From the NCBI GenBank assembly GCA_050260275.1, contig JBLNBX010000277.1, positions 1 to 22,789 on the forward strand: 22,789 nt of DNA. Reading direction: 5' to 3'. Each line of letters begins with the position of its first letter. Within the stretch, counting starts at the first letter, position 1. The notes beneath the pieces were generated by a model. The model made no database searches, had not been told where the DNA came from, and saw nothing but the letters and a program-made list of their open reading frames with translations. This DNA is from DATMXS01 sp050260275. Lineage in GTDB: Bacteria > Acidobacteriota > Terriglobia > Bryobacterales > Bryobacteraceae. A program made the translations under genes and the position numbers. This document shows, in pieces, positions 15,412 through 22,789 of the stretch.

Positions 15412-15420
15412 TGGTAATCT
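15412..15420 (+). promoter_or_regulatory. Candidate extended -10 for the ureide-permease-like gene
   Basis: TGGTAATCT (TGn-TANNNT) is followed by 8 nt and then the ATG at 15429, with no Shine-Dalgarno. The geometry is the same as at the MerR-TPR gene. A GTG at 15411 in the same frame overlaps it and is therefore unlikely as a start. Confidence 0.45.
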
Positions 15421-15428
15421 CGCCCCGT

Positions 15429-16460
15429 ATGACTCTGCCACATTCGTACGCCGCCGCCCTGCTCTTGACCATTCTCTCGATGATCTGCTGGGGATCTTGG
15501 GCCAACATGCAGAAGCTGGCCGGCAAGTGGCGCTTTGAGCTGTACTACTTCGACTACACCTTCGGGCTCATGTTGACCGCCATCGTCGCCGCGTTCACGT
15601 TCGGCTCGCTCGGCTTCGACGGGTTCCTGTTCATGGACGACATCGCGCGCGCCGGACGCCGCCACATGGCCTACGGGGTCGGAGCCGGCGTTATCTTCAA
15701 CCTGGCCAATATGCTGCTCGTGGGCGCCATCGCTGTGGCGGGCATGTCCGTCGCATTCCCCGTAGTGGCCGGCCTCGCCATGGTTATCGGAGTGGTTGGG
15801 AATTACGTAGTGAACCAGCAGGGGAACCCCAGTCTGCTGTTTCTGGGCGTTGGGGTTGTACTCGCGGCGATAGTCCTGGACGCGGTTGCATATGGAGTTC
15901 ACTCGCTTAAGCAATCGGGCAAGGAGATAAAGGCGGGCAAGACGAACAGCACCAGGCCGAAGGTGAACTGGCGCGGGCTCATACTCGCCGTCGTGAGCGG
16001 CGTTCTGATGGGCTCTTTTTATCCGCTGATCGAGATGAGCAGGCAGGGCGATGACGGACTCGGACCTTACGCCATCTCCTTCCTGTTCGCGTTCGGCATC
16101 TTTGCCTCGACGTTCGTGTACAACCTGTTCTTCATGAATCTCCCGGTTCAGGGAGAGCCAGTCGAGATCCCTGAGTACTTCCGCGGAACGGTGAAGCAGC
16201 ACTTGCTGGGACTCGCCGGCGGCGTGATCTGGGCCACCGGCACCTACGCGAGTTTCGTGGTCGCCAGCGCTCCCGATGCGCGCCTCAGCCCTGCAATCAG
16301 CTTCGGCTTCGGTCAGGGCGCGGCGCTCATCGCCGCGCTCTGGGGCCTGCTCCTCTGGAAGGAGTTCCGCGGCGCGGTGCCCAAGGTCAGGCTCTACCTC
16401 GGACTGATGATCGCTCTTTTCGCCATCGGCCTGACGCTCATCTCCCTGGCCGTCGCGTAG
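15429..16460 (+). CDS. Ureide-permease-like / GRP-type membrane transporter (DMT superfamily)
   Basis: The protein has 343 residues and about ten membrane helices. The N-terminal SYAAALLLTILSMICWGSWA and the following WRFELYYFDYTFG are typical of the bacterial relatives of plant ureide permeases, which belong with the glucose/ribose porter group of the drug/metabolite superfamily. Further family features are FNLANMLLVGAIAVAGMSVAFPV and a second half that repeats the pattern (ISFLFAFGIFAS, GGVIWATGTYASFVVAS, SFGFGQGAALIAALWG). A cytoplasmic loop around residues 155-180 is rich in lysine. Plant members move allantoin and uracil; the bacterial substrate is not known and could be a sugar or a nitrogenous metabolite. 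Some databases label such genes 'AcrB/AcrD family', which is misleading. The stop is 13 bp from the convergent stop of the tail gene. Confidence 0.85.
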   Translation: MTLPHSYAAALLLTILSMICWGSWANMQKLAGKWRFELYYFDYTFGLMLTAIVAAFTFGSLGFDGFLFMDDIARAGRRHMAYGVGAGVIFNLANMLLVGAIAVAGMSVAFPVVAGLAMVIGVVGNYVVNQQGNPSLLFLGVGVVLAAIVLDAVAYGVHSLKQSGKEIKAGKTNSTRPKVNWRGLILAVVSGVLMGSFYPLIEMSRQGDDGLGPYAISFLFAFGIFASTFVYNLFFMNLPVQGEPVEIPEYFRGTVKQHLLGLAGGVIWATGTYASFVVASAPDARLSPAISFGFGQGAALIAALWGLLLWKEFRGAVPKVRLYLGLMIALFAIGLTLISLAVA

Positions 16461-16473
16461 CTTTGCGCGGGCT

Positions 16474-19176
16474 CTAACCACCGTTGAACCGCGACACGCC
16501 GCGGCGGACAGCCCGCATCGGCGCATACCCGATCAGGCAGAACTGGTCGAGCGCGAACAGCACGATCGACTCCACTCTCTCCGCCCGCGCCAGCGCCGCC
16601 TCCTCGCGCCATGGAGCGCGCGCATCGCTCAATCCGATCAGGTGCGCGCTCTGGTTCCTGGCGAACCCGCGCGCCAACGGTTCCCGTATCGAAGCCAGGC
16701 ACTTGTCCAGGTCGCGCCCGTACGTGAAGTTGAAGCTCTCAGTTTTCAGGCAGTCGAGCGCAGCCGGCGTCCAAGCCTCCGCCGGGTAGTTCACCGCGCG
16801 GTTCCACGCCCCTTCGTTAACGTCCAGCGGGTACAGCACCTCGAACCGGCAGCCCGGAACGGCCGCCGCCACCGCCTGCTGGATGGCGCTAGTGAACTCG
16901 CCTACCAGCGACGCGAGAAACGCGGCCTCTTCCGGATGCTCCGCTGGCGACGCGTTTTCATCCGCGATCACTGCCATCTCTCTTCCATGCCTCGCCGCGA
17001 ACTCGGTTCGCGTGTACTCGTCGTAGTACGGCATGCCGGAGCGGCTATCGCGGAAGTACCACCACTGCACCTCTCCGAACTGAACGTACGGAGTGAGCCC
17101 GGCAGCAGCCATCGTCTGCGCCATCTCGATGTACACCTGCGTCCAGTAGGCGCGGCTCGTGGGAGAGAAGTTCGTCTGAAGTGCCGGCGTGTTGAGTAGT
17201 ACTGGGTCCCCCGCCGGGCATCGCTGGGCTATGCCGGCTTCCGGCGAAGCATCCCCATGCCGCAACTCAAGGCTGAACGCGGCCACTGCGTCGAGCCCGC
17301 GCGCGTTCAGCGCCGCGAAAAATGCGCGGTGCCAATCTCGCGCCGCCCGGTTCAATCTGGGCGTCGCAGCGGTGTCCGTTACCCACTCGCCGTCGCTTCC
17401 GCCCGCCAGTTGCGGCCCGCTCGCGGTCGCGGTGAAACCGGAGCCCGTCACCTGAACCGCAAGCGTCACGTTGTTCCCAGCCTCGCCCATCGCGCGCGCC
17501 GAGATAGTCAGCACCGGGCCCACCGCCTCCGCTCGCACCGACATGTAGCCGCGGTTCAGTTGGAGCTCCAGAGCCTTCGCTACCGTTTCCGCCGTATCTC
17601 CGATCCGGTGCAGGTGCGTCAGAACGACATTGCTTGCCGGGTCCCCGGCTTGCCCGATTGTGATCTCGGTCCTGGCTCCGAACTCCGGTGTCCCCTCAAA
17701 CGTCACCGTTGCCGACGCGTAAGCGTGCCCCTTGCGTGTCAGCTCGTAAAACCACATCGCGCCCGTGTAGTGATTCACGCGCCCGTGGAAACCCAGTTCC
17801 GAGATCATCCACGCCGTGCGCTCTGGCGCGATCGCAAGCGAATGCTCCGTGTCCCAGTCCGTCGCGAGCGCGAATCTATCATCGGCCACGAGGGCCGGCG
17901 TCGTGGAAACGGGTATCACGACGTCAAGGAAATCGAAGTAAAGATACCCGCCCCCGGCCAGCGCAATCTCGACGCGATGGACGCCAGCACCAAACTCTCC
18001 GAGACATACGCGCGCGCTGGTTTCCTCGCCCGGAATTCTGAGATCGAAGAACTGAGCCGCGCCTCCATCGACCCGCGCTTCGATCTGCCCCGCTCCGTCT
18101 CCTCTTAGCACGCCGAGGTACAGCACGTGCCCCGCCGTCGCCCTGTACTCGCACGCCAGCTTCGCGCCCGCTTCGTTCGTGACGTGCATCGAGTTGCCCG
18201 AGTAGTTGCCCTGCCAGCGGCTCCACTCTCCCGTGTATACGATTTCCGGCGACTCGTTCTCGATGCGGCGGCTTCTCGGCCCCGCAACCGTATACGCCCT
18301 GCCCGTGCCCGTCACCGTCCAGTTCGAGACGCGCACGGCGAACTCGCTCCGTGCGAAAGCGCCGCGCTGGAAATCCGCAGCGTACGTCCACCTGAGCTTG
18401 CGAACCGCATCGGCCGGCACCGGAACGCCGTTCACATCCGTTAGCGCGCCGAAGTCGATATGCACCCGCCATTTCGCGGGCGACGCCCCGCCGCTGAACA
18501 CCGTCCACCAGGGCGTCCACTGCTCGGTTCGCGCGCCCGCGACAAACCCGTACGCGCCCATCCTGTTCCAGTTCGCGCCCGGCGTCTTCGCCGTCAGCGT
18601 GATGCGCGTGCCGTCCCGCGCGGCCTGCACAGTCGCCGAAAACGCATTCACCGCGTTCACGATCGCCTGCACGATCGATTCGAGCGTGTCCCCGCCAGTC
18701 ACCAGGTGGTTGTACTGCTCGTCCATCCAGGAGACACCCACGTAGTCGCCGGCCGAAGGTGTGCCGGACAACTCCAGTTGAGCCGTCGCCGATGTGTACG
18801 CGCCCTCCACCGGCGTCGCCAGCGGCAGCAGCGCAACCTTGTATGGATCTGCGCGCCCCTCCACCCACACGCGCAAGTACGGCCAATCGACCGTTGGAAA
18901 AAGGTCGCAGTCGATCGGCATGCAGTTCTCGCGCGTTTCTTCGTACGTGAGTTGCAGTCCGCTCAGGTCCCCATCCGGTAGGTTCCGGAAGGACGGATGT
19001 TCGAAGCGGTTGTCGCGATTCCATTCGATGACGCACCAGTCGAATTGCTGCCGCCAGCATCCTGACACCGTGAATCCGTTCGGGCCCGCATCGCTCATCG
19101 CCGCTATCGCGGAGGGCTGCTCGAAATAGCACTGCAAGTCCCGGTCCGGCGTGAGTTTGTAGAGGATTTCAGGCAT
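16474..19176 (-). CDS. Phage/GTA-like tail protein with TIM-barrel-like C-terminal domain
   Basis: The protein has 900 residues, no signal peptide and no membrane segment. Residues 1-120 form an N-terminal domain with several cysteines and tryptophans. Residues 128-230 and 486-596 are two copies of a beta module with the pattern GTP...GDT.E.I..A......V.A...G..LT..A, common in phage tail and sheath proteins. Residues 305-420 form a jelly-roll-like, carbohydrate-binding-like domain (EIVYTGEWSRWQGNYSGNS ... DFLDVV). Residues 608-890 look like a TIM barrel with strand ends AAFSLELRHG, YVQFGEVQWW, VLYPLDVNEG and TESFNFTYG. It may correspond to what databases call a 'non-contractile tail sheath protein', but that name is recalled, not tested. 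The start ATG is one base after the stop of the hub gene, so the two are co-translated. It is the last gene of the module. Structural role is likely; enzymatic activity on glycans is speculation. Confidence 0.78.
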   Translation of the reverse strand: MPEILYKLTPDRDLQCYFEQPSAIAAMSDAGPNGFTVSGCWRQQFDWCVIEWNRDNRFEHPSFRNLPDGDLSGLQLTYEETRENCMPIDCDLFPTVDWPYLRVWVEGRADPYKVALLPLATPVEGAYTSATAQLELSGTPSAGDYVGVSWMDEQYNHLVTGGDTLESIVQAIVNAVNAFSATVQAARDGTRITLTAKTPGANWNRMGAYGFVAGARTEQWTPWWTVFSGGASPAKWRVHIDFGALTDVNGVPVPADAVRKLRWTYAADFQRGAFARSEFAVRVSNWTVTGTGRAYTVAGPRSRRIENESPEIVYTGEWSRWQGNYSGNSMHVTNEAGAKLACEYRATAGHVLYLGVLRGDGAGQIEARVDGGAAQFFDLRIPGEETSARVCLGEFGAGVHRVEIALAGGGYLYFDFLDVVIPVSTTPALVADDRFALATDWDTEHSLAIAPERTAWMISELGFHGRVNHYTGAMWFYELTRKGHAYASATVTFEGTPEFGARTEITIGQAGDPASNVVLTHLHRIGDTAETVAKALELQLNRGYMSVRAEAVGPVLTISARAMGEAGNNVTLAVQVTGSGFTATASGPQLAGGSDGEWVTDTAATPRLNRAARDWHRAFFAALNARGLDAVAAFSLELRHGDASPEAGIAQRCPAGDPVLLNTPALQTNFSPTSRAYWTQVYIEMAQTMAAAGLTPYVQFGEVQWWYFRDSRSGMPYYDEYTRTEFAARHGREMAVIADENASPAEHPEEAAFLASLVGEFTSAIQQAVAAAVPGCRFEVLYPLDVNEGAWNRAVNYPAEAWTPAALDCLKTESFNFTYGRDLDKCLASIREPLARGFARNQSAHLIGLSDARAPWREEAALARAERVESIVLFALDQFCLIGYAPMRAVRRGVSRFNGG

Positions 19177-19177
19177 G

Positions 19178-22100
19178 TCAGAAGCGAATCGTGACGGTCA
19201 GGTCGCGCCCTGGCGTCGAGCCGGGAGCCTGCGGAACCGCGACGATGTCCAGGTTCACCTGGCCGCCCACCGTCAGCGGCAGCAGCCCGAACCCGTTCAC
19301 CACGTTCGACGACGTCGAGCCGTCAGCAATCACCAGCACCGCGAAAACGTAATCGTCCAGCCGCAGGTGCATCTCGATGTTCCCGCCCGTGGGAGCTTCC
19401 CTCACCACGGCAAAGACATCGCGCAGTGCGTGCGATTCCTGAACCACCAGCGCCGGCGCAGCCGCGGTCTGCACCGCCAGCCAGTCCTGCACCTGTATCG
19501 TGAATTGGCCCCCCGACCCCGTCCGCAAGCCGCCGTCTTCCGTCGCCGTGAAGCACTGCTCCGCAACGGGGCTGTTGCCCTTCGAGTTCGTCGCGAACAT
19601 CTCGCCCGCCGCGATGCGCGCGTCCGGCAGCGCGATCGGAAACGAGAAGGTTTCCGATGCGGGGCTGCCGAAGAAGTCGCGCGCGAACGGAACTACGAAC
19701 GTCTTCTTTGTCAGGTGATAGATGAAGGTTTGTGTCCAGTGCTCCGCCGCCACGCTGCCGAGCGCGCCGCGTCTCACGCGGTATATCCATCCGTCGCTCA
19801 GCACCTCTTCGATCTGCACCACCTCGCGGTCGATCTGTACGTACCCGCCCTTAGCGCAGTGGCCCCGCGCGCTCAGGTACATCATGTCCCCGCTCGCGTC
19901 CATATCGGCCGCAAGCTCGATCAGCGACGGGCTCCACAGCTCATTCCAGTAGTGCAGCGTCAGCGTCGCAGACGATACCGTGCGCGTATTCGTCAGATCG
20001 TCGAAGCCAACCGCCACCAGCTCCGCCGTGCCGCTTCCTCGCGCAATCAGGCAGAACGCCGGAGGAGGAGGTACGTCTGCATCGGCGGCGGCGCCCGCGA
20101 TGCGCCACCGCGTCACCGGCGACACTTCGAGGCCCGCCTCGCGGTCGTTGACGTTCGCCGCGCGCCCGGTGACGTGTACCGTCATGCCCATGCGGTTTGG
20201 AACATCGAACTCCACAGGGCTCGCAGCCGCCGCGGCTCCGAAGTGCCAGCCCGCTTCGGCTATTACAAACCAGCTCGTCGCATCCGGCGTCACCGCCCAC
20301 GTCCCCACGATCGTGACTTCGGTCGCGGAGTTCGACGCCACCGTCCGCTCCTGCCCGGCGCCGCGCCCTCGCGTGATCCGGACCGTCATTCCCCGCCACG
20401 CGTCCGGAACCATAACGAGCGTCTCGTTGCCGATCGAGGTCGCCGAGGCCAGCGTCGCCTGGTACTCCGGCTGCGCCTCGAAGCGCCAGTAGAAGTTCGC
20501 GTGATCGTAGTTCTCATCCGGCGGCGGCACGAGTTCATCCGCCAGGCCCGTATCCGTGAACTCCGTTGCGATCGCCTGCGCGGCGGCGATCCGCAGCAGT
20601 TTGCCGGGCCACTCGCCGCGGTACACGTTGAAGCTCTGCGTGCCCGCGCCGAAGCTCAGACCGGTCAGTGTGACGCGGTTCGTATTCGTTCCCGCCGGCA
20701 CGGTCGCCCGCACGGAAAACGAAGGCGCGCTTTCGTTTCCGCTCGCATTGATCGCGGTGATGGCGTAGTACAGCGTTTGTCCGCCCGCGATCGTTCCGCC
20801 CGTGTTGTCGATCCGTGCCGCCAGGCTCAGCACCGGCACTCCAGTTCCGTCAGCCGGCCTCGCGGGTGTGATGAAGCCCGCCTCGAGCGTCACCCGCGAC
20901 ACTCCGTCCGTGCTCTCGACGCTGTGCTCGGTTATCGCGAACTGCGCCTCGCCGTACTCGTCGATCACCGCGCCCACGAGCGGCCTCGGAATTCCGACAT
21001 CGCTTGGCCGCTGCCGGCCCGCGCCGCTGTTTTCTTCGGTGATGTCGTCGCGGTACCAGCTATCGCGGTGGATCTGGGCCGTGATCATCGCTCTCCCGAA
21101 GTTCAGCCCCGGCTCGATCTTAACGATCCGGAACGGCTGTCTGTCGAATCCTTCTTTCAGATACGTGACTGCGATCAGGTCGCCCGGTCTCAACCCCACC
21201 GCGCGCACGCTCGTTTCGAACTCGATGTACTCGTTGCCATCGATCGCCTTATCGAGCAGCAGCCGCACTACCCGGGCGGCCTGGTGAAAGTTCGGCACCC
21301 CCAGCGCCGGTGCGGCGACGCTTATCTCCTGCCCCGTACGTAACACGTCGCCGTTGTCCACCAGAGAGATGCTGTCCTGCTGGTACTCGTTGAACGCGTC
21401 CTGAAACTCCAGCGTCACCCGGTTCGGCGTCTCCGCCGCGCTCCGCCGCGTCAGCACCAGCGCGGGCTCGCCTGAAGGCCGCCGCACAATGCCCGAAAAG
21501 CCGCTCGTTCCATCGCCGAACTCGTACGCCGGCCAGCCGCTGCCGAGCGGCTCCGTGCTGTTGCTTCCCGCTGGTTTTTCCGGCTGCTGGAGCGCGAGCG
21601 TATTCTCCACTCTCAACTCGAGCTTGCCTTCGGTGGAATAAGTCAGATACAGCCGGGCGCTGTTGCGTATGCCTCGTATGACGTCCGCGGCGCTGCGCCT
21701 CCGCTGCAGCACGAGATTGCACTGGAACCGCGGTATCAGGATCGCGTTTCCGTGCAGGTCGGTCGCGGGGATCAGTTCGTCGCAGTACGCCGCCGCGCGA
21801 GCGAAGCTCGCGACATCGATGTCCTGCAGTCTCCACCCGCATCTCCGCAACACGTCCAGCAGAATCCATGCGGGGTTGCTGGTGAACACCTCGTCGATCT
21901 GCACGCCATCGGTGCCGTAACGCTTGAGCCGCATCCCCTCGACGAGCACCTCTACCCGCGGCAGGCTCTTGCCCTCGCTCACGCGGTTTGGCACAACGAG
22001 CGACATCACGGCCATGCTGCCGTACGGGTCGCCCAGCGGATTCCCTGCGCCGTCGGTGAAGTCCAGGTTGAACCCGCCGGTGCGGCCGCCGTAAGTCGGA

Positions 22101-22789
22101 ATGTTGTACCAGCCCGTGCCGGACATATCCTTGTCTGCGCGCCCCGCCGGAATCTCGACGCCGTTCACCACAACCTTAATCACGCTCTGGATCTCGCCTG
22201 CTCCGAGCAGCACCTCCATGCGCGTCAGGTTGCCGTCGTTCCGCGCAAACGCGATCGGCGGCTTGTACCACGCGGTCCCATACACCAGCGGCACGAAGTC
22301 GTTGTAGCGCGCCTCGTTCTCCACCACCGGCGCAGCGTGCCACCCTCGCTCTCCGTAACTCCGCACCAGGATGCTCGATGGCACGTACTCCATACCGCCG
22401 AACCGCCTAGTGGCTCTCCCCGCCGAATCGGTGTCGAACATGCCGCGCGCGATGCAGTCCGCGCGCGTGCCCTTGCACGCGGTGAACGGGACATCCCCGT
22501 TGAGGTTCCCCACGCCGCCCGGTTGGTCGGCCGAGTATCCGCATCTCCAGAATGGCGAGTACTTAGTCTCCGCGCCGCCCGCCACCGCCTCGGCCCTCTG
22601 CTCCGCCGTCCCGGGGAACTTCCAGGGGCAGCGCTTCTGGATGCGTGTCTCCGGCAGCAGCACCCGCTGCAGGTTCAGGCTGTTCGTGATCGTCAGGCGG
22701 AACTCGCTCTCGCTAACCAGCTCCGGCGCGTCCGCCATCCCGCGCAGCAGCACCGCCGCCTCCGACTCCGCTTCGCCGCTCACCAGGTC
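19178..22789 (-). CDS. Tail-tip hub protein: gpL-type Fe-S segment fused to gpJ-like hub (5' end outside window)
   Basis: The frame is open through the right edge, so the true start is outside; residue numbers count from the first in-window GTG at 22783. Residues 45-135 carry four cysteines, C52 (CPWKF), C81 (CGYSAD), C103 and C110 (CKGTRADC), followed by RRFGGMEY. Lambda gpL ends with CTW..., CGYSG, a C-x6-C pair and FGGFLS, and its cysteines bind an iron-sulphur cluster. The order and the C-x6-C spacing agree. Residues 150-580 resemble the gpJ/tail-tip attachment hub: LVYGTAWYKPP, RVEVLVEGMRL, NPAWILLDVLRRCGW, IDVASFARAAAYCDE, then LRPGDLIAVTY. Residues 645-745 look like a fibronectin-III-like domain, and the remaining 450 residues are beta-rich repeats with many aromatic and glycine turns. 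No NlpC/P60 domain is seen. It is part of a long-flexible-tail-type machine. Confidence 0.82.
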   Translation of the reverse strand, partial: DLVSGEAESEAAVLLRGMADAPELVSESEFRLTITNSLNLQRVLLPETRIQKRCPWKFPGTAEQRAEAVAGGAETKYSPFWRCGYSADQPGGVGNLNGDVPFTACKGTRADCIARGMFDTDSAGRATRRFGGMEYVPSSILVRSYGERGWHAAPVVENEARYNDFVPLVYGTAWYKPPIAFARNDGNLTRMEVLLGAGEIQSVIKVVVNGVEIPAGRADKDMSGTGWYNIPTYGGRTGGFNLDFTDGAGNPLGDPYGSMAVMSLVVPNRVSEGKSLPRVEVLVEGMRLKRYGTDGVQIDEVFTSNPAWILLDVLRRCGWRLQDIDVASFARAAAYCDELIPATDLHGNAILIPRFQCNLVLQRRRSAADVIRGIRNSARLYLTYSTEGKLELRVENTLALQQPEKPAGSNSTEPLGSGWPAYEFGDGTSGFSGIVRRPSGEPALVLTRRSAAETPNRVTLEFQDAFNEYQQDSISLVDNGDVLRTGQEISVAAPALGVPNFHQAARVVRLLLDKAIDGNEYIEFETSVRAVGLRPGDLIAVTYLKEGFDRQPFRIVKIEPGLNFGRAMITAQIHRDSWYRDDITEENSGAGRQRPSDVGIPRPLVGAVIDEYGEAQFAITEHSVESTDGVSRVTLEAGFITPARPADGTGVPVLSLAARIDNTGGTIAGGQTLYYAITAINASGNESAPSFSVRATVPAGTNTNRVTLTGLSFGAGTQSFNVYRGEWPGKLLRIAAAQAIATEFTDTGLADELVPPPDENYDHANFYWRFEAQPEYQATLASATSIGNETLVMVPDAWRGMTVRITRGRGAGQERTVASNSATEVTIVGTWAVTPDATSWFVIAEAGWHFGAAAAASPVEFDVPNRMGMTVHVTGRAANVNDREAGLEVSPVTRWRIAGAAADADVPPPPAFCLIARGSGTAELVAVGFDDLTNTRTVSSATLTLHYWNELWSPSLIELAADMDASGDMMYLSARGHCAKGGYVQIDREVVQIEEVLSDGWIYRVRRGALGSVAAEHWTQTFIYHLTKKTFVVPFARDFFGSPASETFSFPIALPDARIAAGEMFATNSKGNSPVAEQCFTATEDGGLRTGSGGQFTIQVQDWLAVQTAAAPALVVQESHALRDVFAVVREAPTGGNIEMHLRLDDYVFAVLVIADGSTSSNVVNGFGLLPLTVGGQVNLDIVAVPQAPGSTPGRDLTVTIRF

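Larger units (their letters stand above)
15242..15428. other. Divergent interval between ADOP permease and transporter
   Basis: It holds the ADOP Shine-Dalgarno (GGGAGGG on the minus strand, about 15248-15254) and a seven-T run at 15324-15330 preceded only by a 5-bp long-loop CCGCT/AGCGG pairing, a poor terminator. It also holds the second copy of the 15-bp repeat (15336-15350) and the extended -10 of the downstream transporter. Confidence 0.55.

Noticed and set aside
16461..16473. Attachment site or insertion boundary next to the tail module
   Set aside because: Thirteen bases with no direct repeat, tRNA end or target duplication visible.
19175..21343. A 722-codon plus-strand frame opposite the tail hub gene
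   Set aside because: Low-complexity Arg/His/Ala composition and no recognisable domain; the antisense of a strongly supported gene.

Overview
The window is GC-rich and densely coded. It most resembles an acidobacterium of the Bryobacterales/Solibacter type. The main taxonomic pointer is a full-length permease of the ADOP type (MacB-like periplasmic domain plus FtsX, duplicated in one chain, no ATPase next to it), a class strongly expanded in Acidobacteriota. The NtrYX pair, the ureide-permease-like transporter and short GC-rich palindromic intergenic repeats fit this, but no rRNA or other decisive marker is present.

Layout, left to right. (1) 1-2469, minus: a zinc-ribbon/AIM24-family protein, followed one base later by a large unrecognised protein that runs off the left edge. 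(2) 2470-2879: non-coding, with a 12-bp-arm perfect inverted repeat. (3) 2880-7291, minus: a tight operon ntrY-ntrX-ydcF-like-osmC with 4-nt and 1-nt overlaps. (4) 7292-7700: non-coding, with repeat-like palindromic DNA. (5) 7701-9236: a secreted metallo-beta-lactamase-fold protein, divergent from a zinc-ribbon membrane protein. (6) 9242-11443, minus: feoA-feoB iron(II) uptake. (7) 11580-12515, plus: a MerR-type HTH fused to TPR repeats. (8) 12755-15241, minus: the ADOP permease. (9) 15429-16460, plus: a ureide-permease-like transporter. (10) 16474-22789, minus: the 3' end of a siphophage/GTA-like tail-tip module, running off the right edge.

The most interesting region is the tail module. The upstream protein fuses a lambda gpL-type four-cysteine (Fe-S) segment to a gpJ-like hub and a fibronectin-III-like segment. 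The downstream 900-residue protein carries two copies of a phage-tail beta module, a jelly-roll-like domain and a C-terminal TIM-barrel-like domain. No integrase, lysis, packaging or attachment-site signal is visible. The module ends 13 bp from a convergent host-type gene, so a domesticated tail device or gene transfer agent is as likely as an ordinary prophage.

A second theme is regulatory. Several genes without a Shine-Dalgarno sequence have an (often extended) -10 element 6-9 nt before the start codon. This suggests leaderless mRNAs, and it decides several start codons here. Most other long open frames on the opposite strand of these genes are GC-driven shadows and are not annotated.
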